Below, piece after piece: positions 35,661-45,219 of a DNA stretch of 64,000 nucleotides. This DNA comes from Chitinophaga pinensis (GTDB lineage Bacteria > Bacteroidota > Bacteroidia > Chitinophagales > Chitinophagaceae). Every line of letters starts with the position of its first letter. The first letter of the stretch is position 1. The stretch is taken from positions 620,001 to 684,000 of the forward strand of contig LR632930.1 in the NCBI GenBank assembly GCA_902167325.1, written 5' to 3'. The translations under genes and the position numbers were made by a program. The notes beneath the pieces were generated by a model. The model searched no databases. It had not been told where the DNA came from and saw only the letters and a program-made list of their open reading frames with translations.

Positions 35661-36689
35661 TTAGTATTCCCACAGGTCCTGCTCTTTGTTAAAGATCTTG
35701 TCTTTGATGGCCTGGCCTTCCAGGAGGCGCATTACACCGTCTTTGATATAATTGCTGATCTCACGGTTGAAAGCGTTCTTTTCCTTCACCACATAGGAGG
35801 CAAAGAAACGCATTTCGAATAGATCTTCCCAGGTCATGGTAGAAGCGTCGTTATTCTGGTTGTATACGTCGTATTTGGCCAGAACAGGGCGCAGATCGGG
35901 ATAATAGAGCCAGAACAGGGGGATGGTGGCACGTACGGACCCGTCGTCGTTGATACGGGAAACCATAGGTGCAATGCCGAGGATGCGAACCTTCAGCGCA
36001 GAGGCTTCCTGGTCAAACACCCAAACTTCCTTGATCTTGTACTGCTTGATCGTTTCAGGGTTGAACTCATCCCGGATCGTTACGTTCTTTTCCTCCCCGG
36101 TTACAGGGTCAATGCTCCGTACGGTCCTTTCCTCGCCCGAAAGCTTGGTCTGGATCTCGTCGAAATTCATGAGGGTGCTGAAACGGTCGTCGATCGGACT
36201 GAAGGCTTCCACTTCCTTGTTTTTGATCGCTGCGAGCAGGATATTGATCAGGAGCTGGTTTACACCTGTCTCATCTTCCACATTGTATTGGAAGGGGAGG
36301 TTCATCTTCTCACGCACATCAATGATCTGCCAGATCTGTTTTTCCCAGAACTTATCATCTTCACGGATGTGGTCGTAAGCGATGGGCACACGGTCGCGGA
36401 TAGGGCTCTTTTCAGATACCCCGTCTATACGCAGCGATTTACGCGGCGTATCTACCGGTGTTCCCACGCCGTCCTGACGGAGGGATGTTGGTGCTGTACC
36501 TGCGGGAGCCGCCGGAACGTTTACCGGGTTGCCTGTAGCCGGGTTCGTAACTGGTTGTTGCGGTTGCGTTTGCTCGGGGGGAGGATTCTGCGTCCTTCTT
36601 CCCGTGCGGCGCTGCGCATCTGCCGATCCGGCAAACAAAACCACCAATAATGCGCTCAGGCTGATCCTTTTCAATATTACTGCTTGCAT
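35661..36689 (-). CDS. gldN: Type IX secretion / gliding protein GldN
   Basis: GldN (PorN) is a periplasmic protein that joins GldK in the ring linked to the T9SS motor GldLM. The 342-residue protein has a signal peptide (ending SADAQ), then a Pro/Gln/Thr-rich low-complexity linker (about 30-75) that is usual in this family. The GldN domain follows, with IAYDHIREDDKFWEKQIWQIIDVREKMNLPF, a well-conserved family region (DDKFWEKQIWQIIDVREKMN), and KEVWVFDQEASALKVRILGIAPM further on. It is the last gene of gldKLMN, 21 bp after gldM, before a strong terminator. Confidence 0.95.
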   Translation of the reverse strand: MQAVILKRISLSALLVVLFAGSADAQRRTGRRTQNPPPEQTQPQQPVTNPATGNPVNVPAAPAGTAPTSLRQDGVGTPVDTPRKSLRIDGVSEKSPIRDRVPIAYDHIREDDKFWEKQIWQIIDVREKMNLPFQYNVEDETGVNQLLINILLAAIKNKEVEAFSPIDDRFSTLMNFDEIQTKLSGEERTVRSIDPVTGEEKNVTIRDEFNPETIKQYKIKEVWVFDQEASALKVRILGIAPMVSRINDDGSVRATIPLFWLYYPDLRPVLAKYDVYNQNNDASTMTWEDLFEMRFFASYVVKEKNAFNREISNYIKDGVMRLLEGQAIKDKIFNKEQDLWEY

Positions 36690-36710
36690 AGCCAGTAACG
36701 GTTTTAATCG

Positions 36711-38249
36711 TTAATTGATCTTGAAGTTTACGTTCGGCATGGTACGCACCCTGCCGTCCGGCCCTTTCACCTTAATGTTATCGAAATACACCTGGTCACC
36801 GGGCTTAATTCCGCGGATAGCTCCCTGCAGCTCAGGGCTGCCGGGCCACAATTCGGAAGTAGCGTCTCCCTCAGAATAAGGGCGGTTGCGGGACTCGATG
36901 CCCATACGGTAACCCACTACAGCGTAGCGTACACCGTCGAACACGAAGTCTTCCAGGTCGGCACGGAGGCCTTGTTGTACTTTAAATTCAGCAGCCTTCA
37001 TGGTGGGGCCTTTGGAAAGACCAACCTTGATAGAAGGATCGGGCACGTTTTTCACACGGAACTCTTTGGTAGCAAGGGTTTTAATCTGGCCATCCACTTC
37101 GGCAGACACTGTTACGGTGGCTTTACCGGTAGAGTTTACGGTTACAACGAATTCACCTGCACCTTTTTTGGTGATCTGTCCACCGCAACCGGCGATCGTA
37201 GCATTCACCTTTTCTGCGGGTACACCTGCAGCGGTGATGGAGATCGGGTTTTGCAGTGCAACATACATCACGTTCATCTTATCAGCCGAGATGGAAGTGG
37301 CGGAAGCGCCTACTTTGTAAGACTCGGTGAAAGGACGGGTGATTACTTCGCCATTGGGCTTGGTCAGCTGTACGGTACCGGAAATGGTATGCTCGCCGAT
37401 TGCGCTCAGGGGCAGGTTAAATTCACCTTTACCATTCGTTGCGGTAACAGGGCTGCCGTTGATCACGATGGTAGGGTTTACAGTGCTGCTGTATGCGCCC
37501 ATCACTACGGTCGCCTTCAGGGTCTGACCGGGAGTGAAGTTCTTGGAGTTGAGGGATACGAAGGCATCGAGCTGATCGAATACAAAGTCGTTTTCAGAAA
37601 CTTCTTTCATCAGTTTGTCGATGATCATTGCCTCAGAGTTCTTGATATCGTTCTGGAATTTGCTGAGGAGCGTTACCACCGCTACTGCGGGCACAGAGTT
37701 AAAGTGGTAAGTAGTCCAGTTCTTTTTCACCAGGCCTTTCTGATCGGGTTCCACTATACGAAGGGGAAGGTTGGCATCGAAAGCCTGACGGTCTTTCGGG
37801 TTGATCAGGGAGAGGAGTTTTGTGCGCAGATCGGTCAGTTGCTTTTGCAGTTCCGGACCTTTCTTATCGTTTTCCATGATGCGGGTAGGCGCTTCGGTTT
37901 CTCCTTTATTGGAGATTTCACCATGTTCATCCAGCCCACCACTTGCATCGATAATTTTTTTCTTGAGTGAATCAATATAGGTATAGGCGTCTGCGGACAA
38001 TTTCTTCACCTGTTCGGCCTTGTCTTTCAGGGGGCCCACTTTTGCAGCATCAGACTGCATCAGTTTGGTGAATTGTTTATAGGTCACATCGTTCTTGTTA
38101 CCGATCGATGCGTTAGAATTGATAATTGAGTTATTTACGATATCAAATGCGTTCAGAATCTCGGCGGATACGTTCAACGCTAACATTGCAGTAAGTACCA
38201 GGTACATGAAGTTGATCATCTTCTGCCTGGGATCTTTAGGTAATGCCAT
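36711..38249 (-). CDS. gldM: Type IX secretion / gliding motor protein GldM
   Basis: GldM (PorM) is the periplasm-spanning rotor partner of GldL in the proton-driven T9SS motor. The 512-residue protein starts MALPKDPRQKMINFMYLVLTAMLALNVSAEIL, which is the single N-terminal TM helix and the strongest family signature (positions about 10-33). A long coiled and then beta-domain periplasmic part follows, with DAYTYIDSLKKKIID early and repeated Ig-like domains (NPTIVINGSPVTATNGKGEF, IRGIKPGDQVYFDNIKVKGPDG). Size and order match GldM. Gene order K-L-M-N is the standard core. Confidence 0.96.
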   Translation of the reverse strand: MALPKDPRQKMINFMYLVLTAMLALNVSAEILNAFDIVNNSIINSNASIGNKNDVTYKQFTKLMQSDAAKVGPLKDKAEQVKKLSADAYTYIDSLKKKIIDASGGLDEHGEISNKGETEAPTRIMENDKKGPELQKQLTDLRTKLLSLINPKDRQAFDANLPLRIVEPDQKGLVKKNWTTYHFNSVPAVAVVTLLSKFQNDIKNSEAMIIDKLMKEVSENDFVFDQLDAFVSLNSKNFTPGQTLKATVVMGAYSSTVNPTIVINGSPVTATNGKGEFNLPLSAIGEHTISGTVQLTKPNGEVITRPFTESYKVGASATSISADKMNVMYVALQNPISITAAGVPAEKVNATIAGCGGQITKKGAGEFVVTVNSTGKATVTVSAEVDGQIKTLATKEFRVKNVPDPSIKVGLSKGPTMKAAEFKVQQGLRADLEDFVFDGVRYAVVGYRMGIESRNRPYSEGDATSELWPGSPELQGAIRGIKPGDQVYFDNIKVKGPDGRVRTMPNVNFKIN

Positions 38250-38305
38250 AGTAGTCTACAAGTTTTAGAATTGAATGTCTCTTGTTATTTCACTATTGCG
38301 TTACC

Positions 38306-39046
38306 TTATCTGCCTTGCATTGCAGTGAGCATATTGCCGTAAACAGTGTTCAGGTTGCTGAGGTTGCGTGCCAGCAGGGTGATTTGCTCCTGTGTTTTCT
38401 TCGCATCATCAACACTGCCGCTCATGGCTTTGGAAGCGGTGAGCAGGTTTCCGTAGAAGCTGTTCATTGCTTTGAGGTGGTTATTGGTATCCTGCAGTTC
38501 CAGTTCGTAGATAGCGTTCAGGGAAGCCAGATTTTTGGTCATGGACTGAACCTGCTCGTGGAAATTGCGGGTTGATTCGGAAGCATTGTTGAAGGTAGAC
38601 ACGGCAGCGGCTGCATTAGTGTATGCCTGCGTTACAGAACCGATAGCGGTGGCTGCTTCGCGGGTTTTCTGTGTGTAATCACCTGTTGCGGCAACCACAT
38701 CAGAGATATCACGCATTTTGTCAACTGTAGTACCCAGTTTAGTGAAGTTGTCGCTCAGGCGGCTCAGGTTAACCGGCGTGATGTCGGCTTCTTCCAGCAT
38801 CTTATCCATTTTAGCAAGGGTAGGGCTGCCGGCAACGGCAACACCAGCGGGAGCCGCAGGAGCGCTGCTATCGGGAACGAAAGCATAAACAAAGAAGATG
38901 AGGGCTTCTACGCTGAGACCGAGGATCAGCGCAAAGTCAGCGCCAGGCCAGTGCTGCAGTTTAAAAAGCGCTCCGATGATCACCACCGATGCGGCGATAC
39001 ATACAAAGAAATTAAGCCATTTCGCTGTGTTAGGATTCATAGCCAT
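38306..39046 (-). CDS. gldL: Type IX secretion / gliding motor protein GldL
   Basis: GldL (PorL) is the inner-membrane stator-like subunit that, with GldM, uses the proton gradient to drive T9SS export and gliding. The 246-residue protein begins with two TM helices (about 10-30 and 36-57), separated by KLQHWPGADFAL, a very conserved family motif; the second helix contains the glutamate in LSVEALIFFVYAF that is thought to take part in proton flow. The cytoplasmic part is a long helical region with many Ser/Thr/Ala residues. It follows gldK after 116 bp and precedes gldM by 56 bp. Confidence 0.96.
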   Translation of the reverse strand: MAMNPNTAKWLNFFVCIAASVVIIGALFKLQHWPGADFALILGLSVEALIFFVYAFVPDSSAPAAPAGVAVAGSPTLAKMDKMLEEADITPVNLSRLSDNFTKLGTTVDKMRDISDVVAATGDYTQKTREAATAIGSVTQAYTNAAAAVSTFNNASESTRNFHEQVQSMTKNLASLNAIYELELQDTNNHLKAMNSFYGNLLTASKAMSGSVDDAKKTQEQITLLARNLSNLNTVYGNMLTAMQGR

Positions 39047-39162
39047 AGGTTAAAATTTAATTTTATGGGTGATTAAAAGGTAAAAAGCTCGATGCATGCT
39101 TGCTGTGCTCATAATGATAGATTTAACGATAGGTTTCATCACCAAGATTCAGCTATTTATTC

Positions 39163-40461
39163 CTATTTCCTTTTGTTGAAATCGTTTTTGGAACGGCTCA
39201 GGAACGCAATGGTACAACGGAAGCCGATATAAGACTTCGCACTGTCCTGATACTCGTAGGAACGGGTACCGTTCTGCAGAAAGTGGCCGATATCTTTCCA
39301 GCTTCCTCCGCGGATGGTTTTACGCTTCATCTTCGGCGGCGCATTGTCGGCAATGTCCATCCGCAGATAAGGGTTCATATCGGAGGTGAAGGAATAGGCG
39401 TTCTGATAATAAATGTCCTGCGTCCATTCTGCTACGTTACCGGCCATGTTATATAAGCCGTAATCGTTAGGCCAGTAAGCATCGGCACGTACAGTGTAGA
39501 AACCACCATCTTCCGGGTAGTTACCACGGCCGGGCTTGAAGTTAGCGAGGAGACAGCCTTTTTTGTTGCGGATATAATAACCGCCCCAGGGATACGGAGC
39601 CTGTTCACGGCCGCCGCGGGCTGCATATTCCCACTGCGCTTCAGAAGGCAGCTGGAATTTATCTTCCGTGAAAAGTTTCTTCGAAGAGCGATAATCGTCC
39701 CAGAATTTAGAGCGCCATTCGCAGAACGTATTAGCCTGGTGCCAGTTCACCCCTACCACCGGGTAGTTGTCGAACGCCGGATGCCAGAAGTACATACGCG
39801 TCATAGGCTCGTTGTATGCATAAGAGAAGTCACGGATCCAGCAAAGTGTGTCAGGATAAATGGCCACATCTTTGCGGTCGATGAACTGAGAACGGGGCTT
39901 GTCTTTGTTTTCACGCAGCTTCGCTTTGTCCCAGTTAAACCGCTCTTCATGATATTTCAGCTTGCGCACGTCGATCTCCACACGGCCGTACAAACGGTCC
40001 TCTGCGGAATACATCATCGCGTCGAGCTTTTCGTAAGTCGATTTGTCTTTCCAGTTAATTTTCTGTTTCCAGTCCACATAATCCACCCCGTTATCATTCT
40101 TCACATGCCCCATCAGTACGTGGGCCATAGAGTCAATCACCCAGTTCACAAACTGACGGTATTCGTTGTTCGTGATCTCGGTGGCATCCATGTAAAAACC
40201 GGAGATAGAGATGGACTTATTCCTCGCTGTGAAAGAATAGTTCACATCCTCATCATTCGGCCCCATGTGAAATGTTCCTGAAGGAACATAAACCATTCCA
40301 TAAGGTACGGGGGGAGTGTACTTCGGCCTGGGACTAACGCCTATCAACTGACCCTGTGCGTTTTTGGCGGACTTCCCGCCACCGCAACTGGCCAAGAGCA
40401 CCGGCAGCAGCAGAACCAACAGCCCACTACAATAATTAAGCTTCATAAGGGTGACTTTCAT
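39163..40461 (-). CDS. gldK: Type IX secretion / gliding lipoprotein GldK
   Basis: GldK (PorK) is an outer-membrane lipoprotein with a formylglycine-generating-enzyme-like fold that forms the T9SS ring with GldN. The 432-residue protein has a lipoprotein signal (LLASC; lipidated Cys near residue 26), then FGE/SUMF1-type segments: MVYVPSGTFHMGPND, DATEITNNEYRQF, PVVGVNWHQANTFCEW, QLPSEAQWEYAARGG, MAGNVAEWTQD and IRGGSWKD. It is first in gldKLMN. A candidate -7 element lies at 40560-40567. An alternative start at 40446 is possible. GldJ is a related family member but is longer and not in this operon position. Confidence 0.94.
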   Translation of the reverse strand: MKVTLMKLNYCSGLLVLLLPVLLASCGGGKSAKNAQGQLIGVSPRPKYTPPVPYGMVYVPSGTFHMGPNDEDVNYSFTARNKSISISGFYMDATEITNNEYRQFVNWVIDSMAHVLMGHVKNDNGVDYVDWKQKINWKDKSTYEKLDAMMYSAEDRLYGRVEIDVRKLKYHEERFNWDKAKLRENKDKPRSQFIDRKDVAIYPDTLCWIRDFSYAYNEPMTRMYFWHPAFDNYPVVGVNWHQANTFCEWRSKFWDDYRSSKKLFTEDKFQLPSEAQWEYAARGGREQAPYPWGGYYIRNKKGCLLANFKPGRGNYPEDGGFYTVRADAYWPNDYGLYNMAGNVAEWTQDIYYQNAYSFTSDMNPYLRMDIADNAPPKMKRKTIRGGSWKDIGHFLQNGTRSYEYQDSAKSYIGFRCTIAFLSRSKNDFNKRK

Positions 40462-40852
40462 TAGAATACGTTTTTTCTATACCTGCCAGATGCTTCTGCC
40501 AAACGCCAAGACACCTTCTACAGTCACACTTTTCACCTGGTTGTATCACAGAAAGATAGCAAATGTAATGATTATTTTTAATCCGTAGTATGTTTTCTCC
40601 CAACTTTTTCTACCGCACATTTCGAGGCTACGCAATATAGTAAAACGAAGGTTTTAACATTTTATTATGTCTTACTCCCCTTACGCTGTTAATTTACCAC
40701 GGCACCTTACGGCCTACGTTTCACCGTAAAGGCTTACCTGTCAAGTCCTAACACGCATCTACAATAAATATAATATTTATTTGGAAATTCTCAATGCCTG
40801 TTTTTCCTCCTAAACGCTAATTTATCAAAGGGAATGCAATTTACAACAATTC
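40462..40852. other. Intergenic region upstream of gldKLMN
   Basis: About 390 bp, AT-rich. It contains the candidate gldK -7 element (40560-40567) and an imperfect inverted repeat CCTTACGG / CCGTAAAGG at 40705-40732 with one bulged base. It also takes in the region after the DUF255 gene stop, where I saw no convincing terminator. No ORF looks real. Confidence 0.4.
40560..40567 (-). promoter_or_regulatory. Candidate -7 promoter element of gldKLMN
   Basis: TACATTTG on the minus strand matches TAnnTTTG and predicts a start near 40552, a leader of about 90 nt before gldK. No TTG lies at the proper -33 spacing. Confidence 0.4.
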
Positions 40853-42895
40853 TCATATTAAATTATTGATTTCCGATATATATTCTACAGGCCGCTCACA
40901 GTGATAGTCCCTGCATAAGTATATCAATGTTTTACCTTCCACAGCCCTGCCCTCCAGCAAAGGCATCCCCTCAACATCACTTTCCGCACCCAGCATCACC
41001 TTATAAGGCAGGTACAGGCCGTTCAGCTCCCGCATCCTTTCCAGGTACTCCGGCCCGGTAACCGCCAGCTCAGGCTCTCCCTGCACCAGGCGCAGCACCA
41101 TTCCTGCCCAGACTCCGAACGATGTGGGGTACCGCATCACGGTTTGCCCCAGCCCTCCCGTCATCGCCAGTGCCCTTTCAGCCCAGCTCTTTTCCCCATA
41201 AACAATGGAAAGATGCCAAAGGTTATGGGCCATAACGGCGTTGCCGCTAGGTACCGCTCCGTCATAAATTTCTTTCTTCCTTACAATCACATCACTTTGT
41301 CCGGCTTCGGTGTAAAAGAAATAACGCCCGGCGTCGTCTCCGAATTGTGCCGTTACATAGTTTGTCACAGATTTTGCTTCATGCAGCCAGCCGAGGTTTC
41401 CCGTAACTTCCTGTAAAGCAATGAGCGCGCGGATCAGCGCAGCATAGTCATCGAGGAAAGCAGGATAGCGTGCTGCTCCGTTTTTGTAGGTATGCCAGAA
41501 GGCCGGCGTATTATCCCGGCGCATTTTATCCAGCACCAGCCGCATGGCCCGCTCCGCCATCTGCACATACTTTTCTTCGCCCAATGCCCCGGCAGCTTTA
41601 CAGAGCGCATGTATCATCAGGGCATTCCAGCCCAGCAGTATCTTATCATCCAGCCCGGGCCGTATCCTTTTAGCCCGTGCCTCCAGCAGTTTGGGACGGC
41701 TCCGCGCTGCGATTTCCTCCAGTTCAGCAACACTTATTCCCAGTCCCGCGGCCACTTCGGCAACCGGCCGTGGCATCCAGAGGATATTCACATCTTCCCA
41801 GTTACCATGCCGGCTCACGTCGTAATAAGCGCAACAGGCAGGCCCGTCGTCCCCTAAAACTTCGAGCATTTCTTCTTCGCTCCACACGTAAAACTTCCCT
41901 TCCACTCCTTCCGAATCGGCATCCAGTGCGGAGTAAAAACCGCCTTCGGGCGATGTCATTTCCCGTTCAATGAAGCCCAGCGTCTCTTTCACAGCCCGCG
42001 CGTAACGCGTTTGCCCGGTAAGCTGGAAAGCTTCGCAGAGCACATCGGTGAGGAGTGCATTATCGTAGAGCATCTTTTCAAAATGTGGGGCCAGCCACTT
42101 TTCGTCGGTCGAATACCGGGCAAATCCTCCGCCCAGCTGGTCATTGATGCCGCCATCGATCATTTTATCGAGAGAAAGCAGCGCCTGCTGCAGGGCGGCT
42201 TCATCCTTTTTCACCCGGTAATAGCGCAGCAGGTACTGGATGGAAAAGGTACCCGGGAACTTAGGTGCCCTTCCAAACCCACCCCATTCCTTATCGGCCT
42301 GTCCAAGTACTGCCAATGCCATGGAATCGCATTGCGCCATGGTAAACAGCTCCTCTTTAGGGATCAGGCTATCCACGGCTTCGAGGCCGAACTGGTTGCT
42401 GTTTTCGAGGTGCTGTGTGAGATTGGAGGCCTGTTGCTCAATATCCGCCCTTTTGGTCTTAAAAGCGTCGGACACAGCCAGGAGTACTTCTTTCCAGGAG
42501 GGCCTGTTATACGCCGCTGCCGGTGGGAAATAAGTACCGCCATAAAAGGGCTGGCGGTTAGGCAGAAGGAACACGTTCAGCGGCCAGCCACCCTGGCCCG
42601 CCATGGCCTGCAGGGCATCCATGTAGATATGGTCGATATCAGGCCGCTCTTCGCGGTCTATTTTGATGTTCACGAAATGCTCATTCATGAGGGCAGCGGT
42701 TGCATCATCCTCGAAGCTCTCGCGCTCCATTACATGGCACCAGTGGCAGGCGGCATACCCGATGCTGACAAGGATGGGCCTGTCTTCACTCCGGGCCTTT
42801 TCAAAAGCTTCCTCGCCCCAGGGGTACCAGTCTACCGGGTTGTGCGCATGCTGCAGGAGGTAAGGACTGCTTTCTTTCGCTAATCTGTTTGCCAT
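40853..42895 (-). CDS. Thioredoxin-fold DUF255 protein (YyaL / SSP411 family)
   Basis: A 680-residue cytosolic protein of the family often named thioredoxin domain-containing or spermatogenesis-associated protein 20-like. The N-terminal DUF255 domain is thioredoxin-like: [21 protein letters not shown], then [20 protein letters not shown] with a CHWC redox motif (Cys50, Cys53), and [11 protein letters not shown]. The rest is an (alpha/alpha) barrel like that of N-acylglucosamine epimerase and cellulose-processing enzymes, with [11 protein letters not shown] and [11 protein letters not shown]. The biochemical role is not established. It is monocistronic, with about 390 bp free on each side. Confidence 0.93.
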   Translation of the reverse strand: MANRLAKESSPYLLQHAHNPVDWYPWGEEAFEKARSEDRPILVSIGYAACHWCHVMERESFEDDATAALMNEHFVNIKIDREERPDIDHIYMDALQAMAGQGGWPLNVFLLPNRQPFYGGTYFPPAAAYNRPSWKEVLLAVSDAFKTKRADIEQQASNLTQHLENSNQFGLEAVDSLIPKEELFTMAQCDSMALAVLGQADKEWGGFGRAPKFPGTFSIQYLLRYYRVKKDEAALQQALLSLDKMIDGGINDQLGGGFARYSTDEKWLAPHFEKMLYDNALLTDVLCEAFQLTGQTRYARAVKETLGFIEREMTSPEGGFYSALDADSEGVEGKFYVWSEEEMLEVLGDDGPACCAYYDVSRHGNWEDVNILWMPRPVAEVAAGLGISVAELEEIAARSRPKLLEARAKRIRPGLDDKILLGWNALMIHALCKAAGALGEEKYVQMAERAMRLVLDKMRRDNTPAFWHTYKNGAARYPAFLDDYAALIRALIALQEVTGNLGWLHEAKSVTNYVTAQFGDDAGRYFFYTEAGQSDVIVRKKEIYDGAVPSGNAVMAHNLWHLSIVYGEKSWAERALAMTGGLGQTVMRYPTSFGVWAGMVLRLVQGEPELAVTGPEYLERMRELNGLYLPYKVMLGAESDVEGMPLLEGRAVEGKTLIYLCRDYHCERPVEYISEINNLI

Positions 42896-43240
42896 GGTGC
42901 GTGATTTTACGCGAAAATAAGCAGGTCCCTATTCAAAAGTGTTAGTCAGCCCTTTTTTTTGTGCCTCGCCAGCCTTAGCCCAAATTGCATTTTTACCACC
43001 TTCCTGCTCGTTTTGTGACCAGAATCCGGGGCGTCCGGGGGGTGGCGGCTATCGATAGCTTATATATACTTTATACCTTCTTTAAGGGTTCTTTATCCCA
43101 TAGTTAACCTTACATTAAGCAATGGGTTCCCCGGAACGTAACAGCAGTAAACGGAGCACCTGCCAACCGGTGACAGGCATGGCAGGAGGAAGTAAGTGAA
43201 GCGGATAATGCGGGGCAGTGAGGGGGACGGTTATAAAAGA
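42896..43240. other. Intergenic region between the DUF255 gene and hemD
   Basis: About 345 bp with no convincing ORF and no exact TAnnTTTG element toward the DUF255 gene. It presumably contains that promoter. I see no other structure. Confidence 0.3.
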
Positions 43241-43271
43241 AAAAGGCCGTCTCAGGGTTGAGACGGCCTTT
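43241..43271 (-). terminator. Rho-independent terminator of hemD
   Basis: Stem AAAGGCCGTCTCA / TGAGACGGCCTTT with a 4-base loop and a T run on the minus strand, 20 bp after the hemD stop. Confidence 0.9.
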
Positions 43272-43290
43272 ATAGTTATTTAAAGACTTA

Positions 43291-44094
43291 TTATTTTTTG
43301 AGTCCCTGCAGGAATTGTTCCAGAGCGGCTACCATGGAGGGGGCCTGCGGTGCGGGGGCTTTAACGTCGAGCTTCAGGCCGGCTTCTTCCACGGCTGCGG
43401 AAGTAGTGGGACCAAATGCACCGATGCGGGTGCCGTTCTGTTTAAACTTAGGAACGTTTTCGAAGAGGGATTTCACGCCGTAGGGGCTGAAGAAAACGAT
43501 CATGTCGTACTCAGTATTCGACATCACATCCTTTACATCGTTCGATACCGTTTTGTACAGGGAGGCTGTGGCATAATCGCACTTGCTGGATTTCAGCCAT
43601 GCCTCAATGTCGTTCTTCTGACTGTCCGAACTGGGGAAAAGGAATTTCTCATTCTCCCGGTGTTTGTTCATGACTTCCAGGAGGCTTTTGGTGGTACCAT
43701 CGGCCCCGTAGAACACTTTACGCTTACGGTAAAGAATAAATTTCTGGAGATAGAGGGCTACTGCTTCGGTAATGCAAAAGTATTTGCATTCCTGCGACAC
43801 TTTGACCTTTAGTTCCTCACAAATACGAAAGAAGTGATCTACTGCATTCCGGCTCGTGAAAATCACTGCGGAATGATTGACAATATCTACCTTCTGTTTG
43901 CGGAACTCCTTACCAGGAACACCTTCTACCCGAATGAACGGAAAAAAGTCCAACCGGACGTTGAATTTCTTTGCGAGGTCGAAATAAGGTGATTTCTCTG
44001 TTTCTGGCTTAGGTTGGGAAATTAGGATCGTCAGTTGTTTTTCCTCTTTTTTTGGCCCGCCTTTCATCATACGAATTTGCTCTTGTGTTAACAA
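43291..44094 (-). CDS. hemD: Uroporphyrinogen-III synthase
   Basis: HemD cyclises hydroxymethylbilane to uroporphyrinogen III in haem synthesis. The 267-residue protein has the two-domain HemD pattern, with weak conservation as usual: LTILISQPKPETEKSPYFDLAKKF, AVIFTSRNAVDHFF, KYFCITEAVALYL, LFPSSDSQKND, VFFSPYGVKSLFEN and RIGAFGPTTSAAVEEAGL. The first 20 residues (Lys/Gly-rich) are an extension. It lies just downstream of the DUF4271 gene (11 bp), an arrangement I recall from other Bacteroidota, and ends at a strong terminator. Confidence 0.88.
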   Translation of the reverse strand: MLTQEQIRMMKGGPKKEEKQLTILISQPKPETEKSPYFDLAKKFNVRLDFFPFIRVEGVPGKEFRKQKVDIVNHSAVIFTSRNAVDHFFRICEELKVKVSQECKYFCITEAVALYLQKFILYRKRKVFYGADGTTKSLLEVMNKHRENEKFLFPSSDSQKNDIEAWLKSSKCDYATASLYKTVSNDVKDVMSNTEYDMIVFFSPYGVKSLFENVPKFKQNGTRIGAFGPTTSAAVEEAGLKLDVKAPAPQAPSMVAALEQFLQGLKK

Positions 44095-44105
44095 TGTCGG
44101 AACCC

Positions 44106-45098
44106 TTACGGATTACCAGTTAACCAAAGTAAAAGTACCTTTGTGATTATTAAAACCGGCACTACTTCGAATGCGCAAAGGTAAAGAAAAAAATGCAATT
44201 TGCTGAAGGAGAGATATTGACGAACGAGCGAATATGATCTTACGTACCTGTAAACAACCAGTAATACTATAAAGAATATCGATATATAGAGACAAATACT
44301 CGCAATTTCAGGCGAACAGAAGGCTAAAACCACTAAAAACGGTGCCAGCAGTATCCCCAGCACTTTATTGATCAGGTACAGGATGAATACATAAGCATCT
44401 ATCAGCTCTTCGTTCCCGAACAGCCAACCGCAGAACCTCAGCACCACATACTTCACAAAGTAAATAACCCCTACCAGCACCATAAGGCCGGGTATTAGCA
44501 TCCAGGCAATGGCATCTGTCGGGTAATTGAGGCGGTACATGAGCAGGTACAGGTACAGGCCCAGGCTGATAACGAAAAAGAAATTCAGGAGAAAGTTGGG
44601 GAAGGGCGACTGCGACAACTGGTCCTTCAACTGCCGCTGGCTCAGCGTAGGGTTGAAGAAGGCGCGGAACATGTCATTAAAATACTTGAGGTAGGAGCTG
44701 CGGATAATGCCCAACAGGAGGATAACACCTGCCACGAGATACACCAGCCAGTCCTGCCGGGTATCTTCCCGCACGGGGTTGATATCCAGTAATACGGTTT
44801 TCCCTTTTCTGGAAAGGAAGGCATTCTGCTGCAGAAGCGCCTGCATCACGGTATCATAAGCATGCACTTTAGGCGCAGCGGGCAGCAATGAGTCCGTTGA
44901 GAGGGCCTTTACCGAGTCGGCCACAGGAAGAACGGCCTTATGAGCGGAATCTGGCTTAACTTTGTGCGTGGAAGCTTTCTGTACAGTGCTTTTGTGCACC
45001 GCTGCCGGGGCCTGCTTCGCAGCCGCGGGCTTTTTCGCAGCACTGTCTGCCTGCGCCATCGTTTGAAGGACGCCGGTTATCAGAAGCCATATCAACAT
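44106..45098 (-). CDS. DUF4271 domain-containing membrane protein
   Basis: A membrane protein of about 330 residues. The start at 45098 (MLIWLLITG) gives a signal peptide; the frame may begin at TTG 45110. A low-complexity Ala/Lys/Pro-rich stretch (about 20-85) follows, then the DUF4271 domain with about six to seven TM helices, starting DWLVYLVAGVILLLGI, with the conserved motif RSSYLKYFNDMFRAFFN. Other helices are IAWMLIPGLMVLVGVIYF, ILLAPFLVVLAF and FFIVLLVVYRYVR. Function unknown. It is upstream of hemD and probably cotranscribed, and divergent from hemW, so a role around haem metabolism is a guess from context. Confidence 0.85.
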   Translation of the reverse strand: MLIWLLITGVLQTMAQADSAAKKPAAAKQAPAAVHKSTVQKASTHKVKPDSAHKAVLPVADSVKALSTDSLLPAAPKVHAYDTVMQALLQQNAFLSRKGKTVLLDINPVREDTRQDWLVYLVAGVILLLGIIRSSYLKYFNDMFRAFFNPTLSQRQLKDQLSQSPFPNFLLNFFFVISLGLYLYLLMYRLNYPTDAIAWMLIPGLMVLVGVIYFVKYVVLRFCGWLFGNEELIDAYVFILYLINKVLGILLAPFLVVLAFCSPEIASICLYISIFFIVLLVVYRYVRSYSLVRQYLSFSKLHFFLYLCAFEVVPVLIITKVLLLWLTGNP

Positions 45099-45219
45099 CC
45101 AGGTTCGCAACGGTCAAAATTTTATAATGCAATTAACTTTTCCAGATTCAAAAATATCAACAAAACTGACATGTATTTTCGAGGTTTGCAAATTAATCTC
45201 AAAACTTTCTTAAGCACGC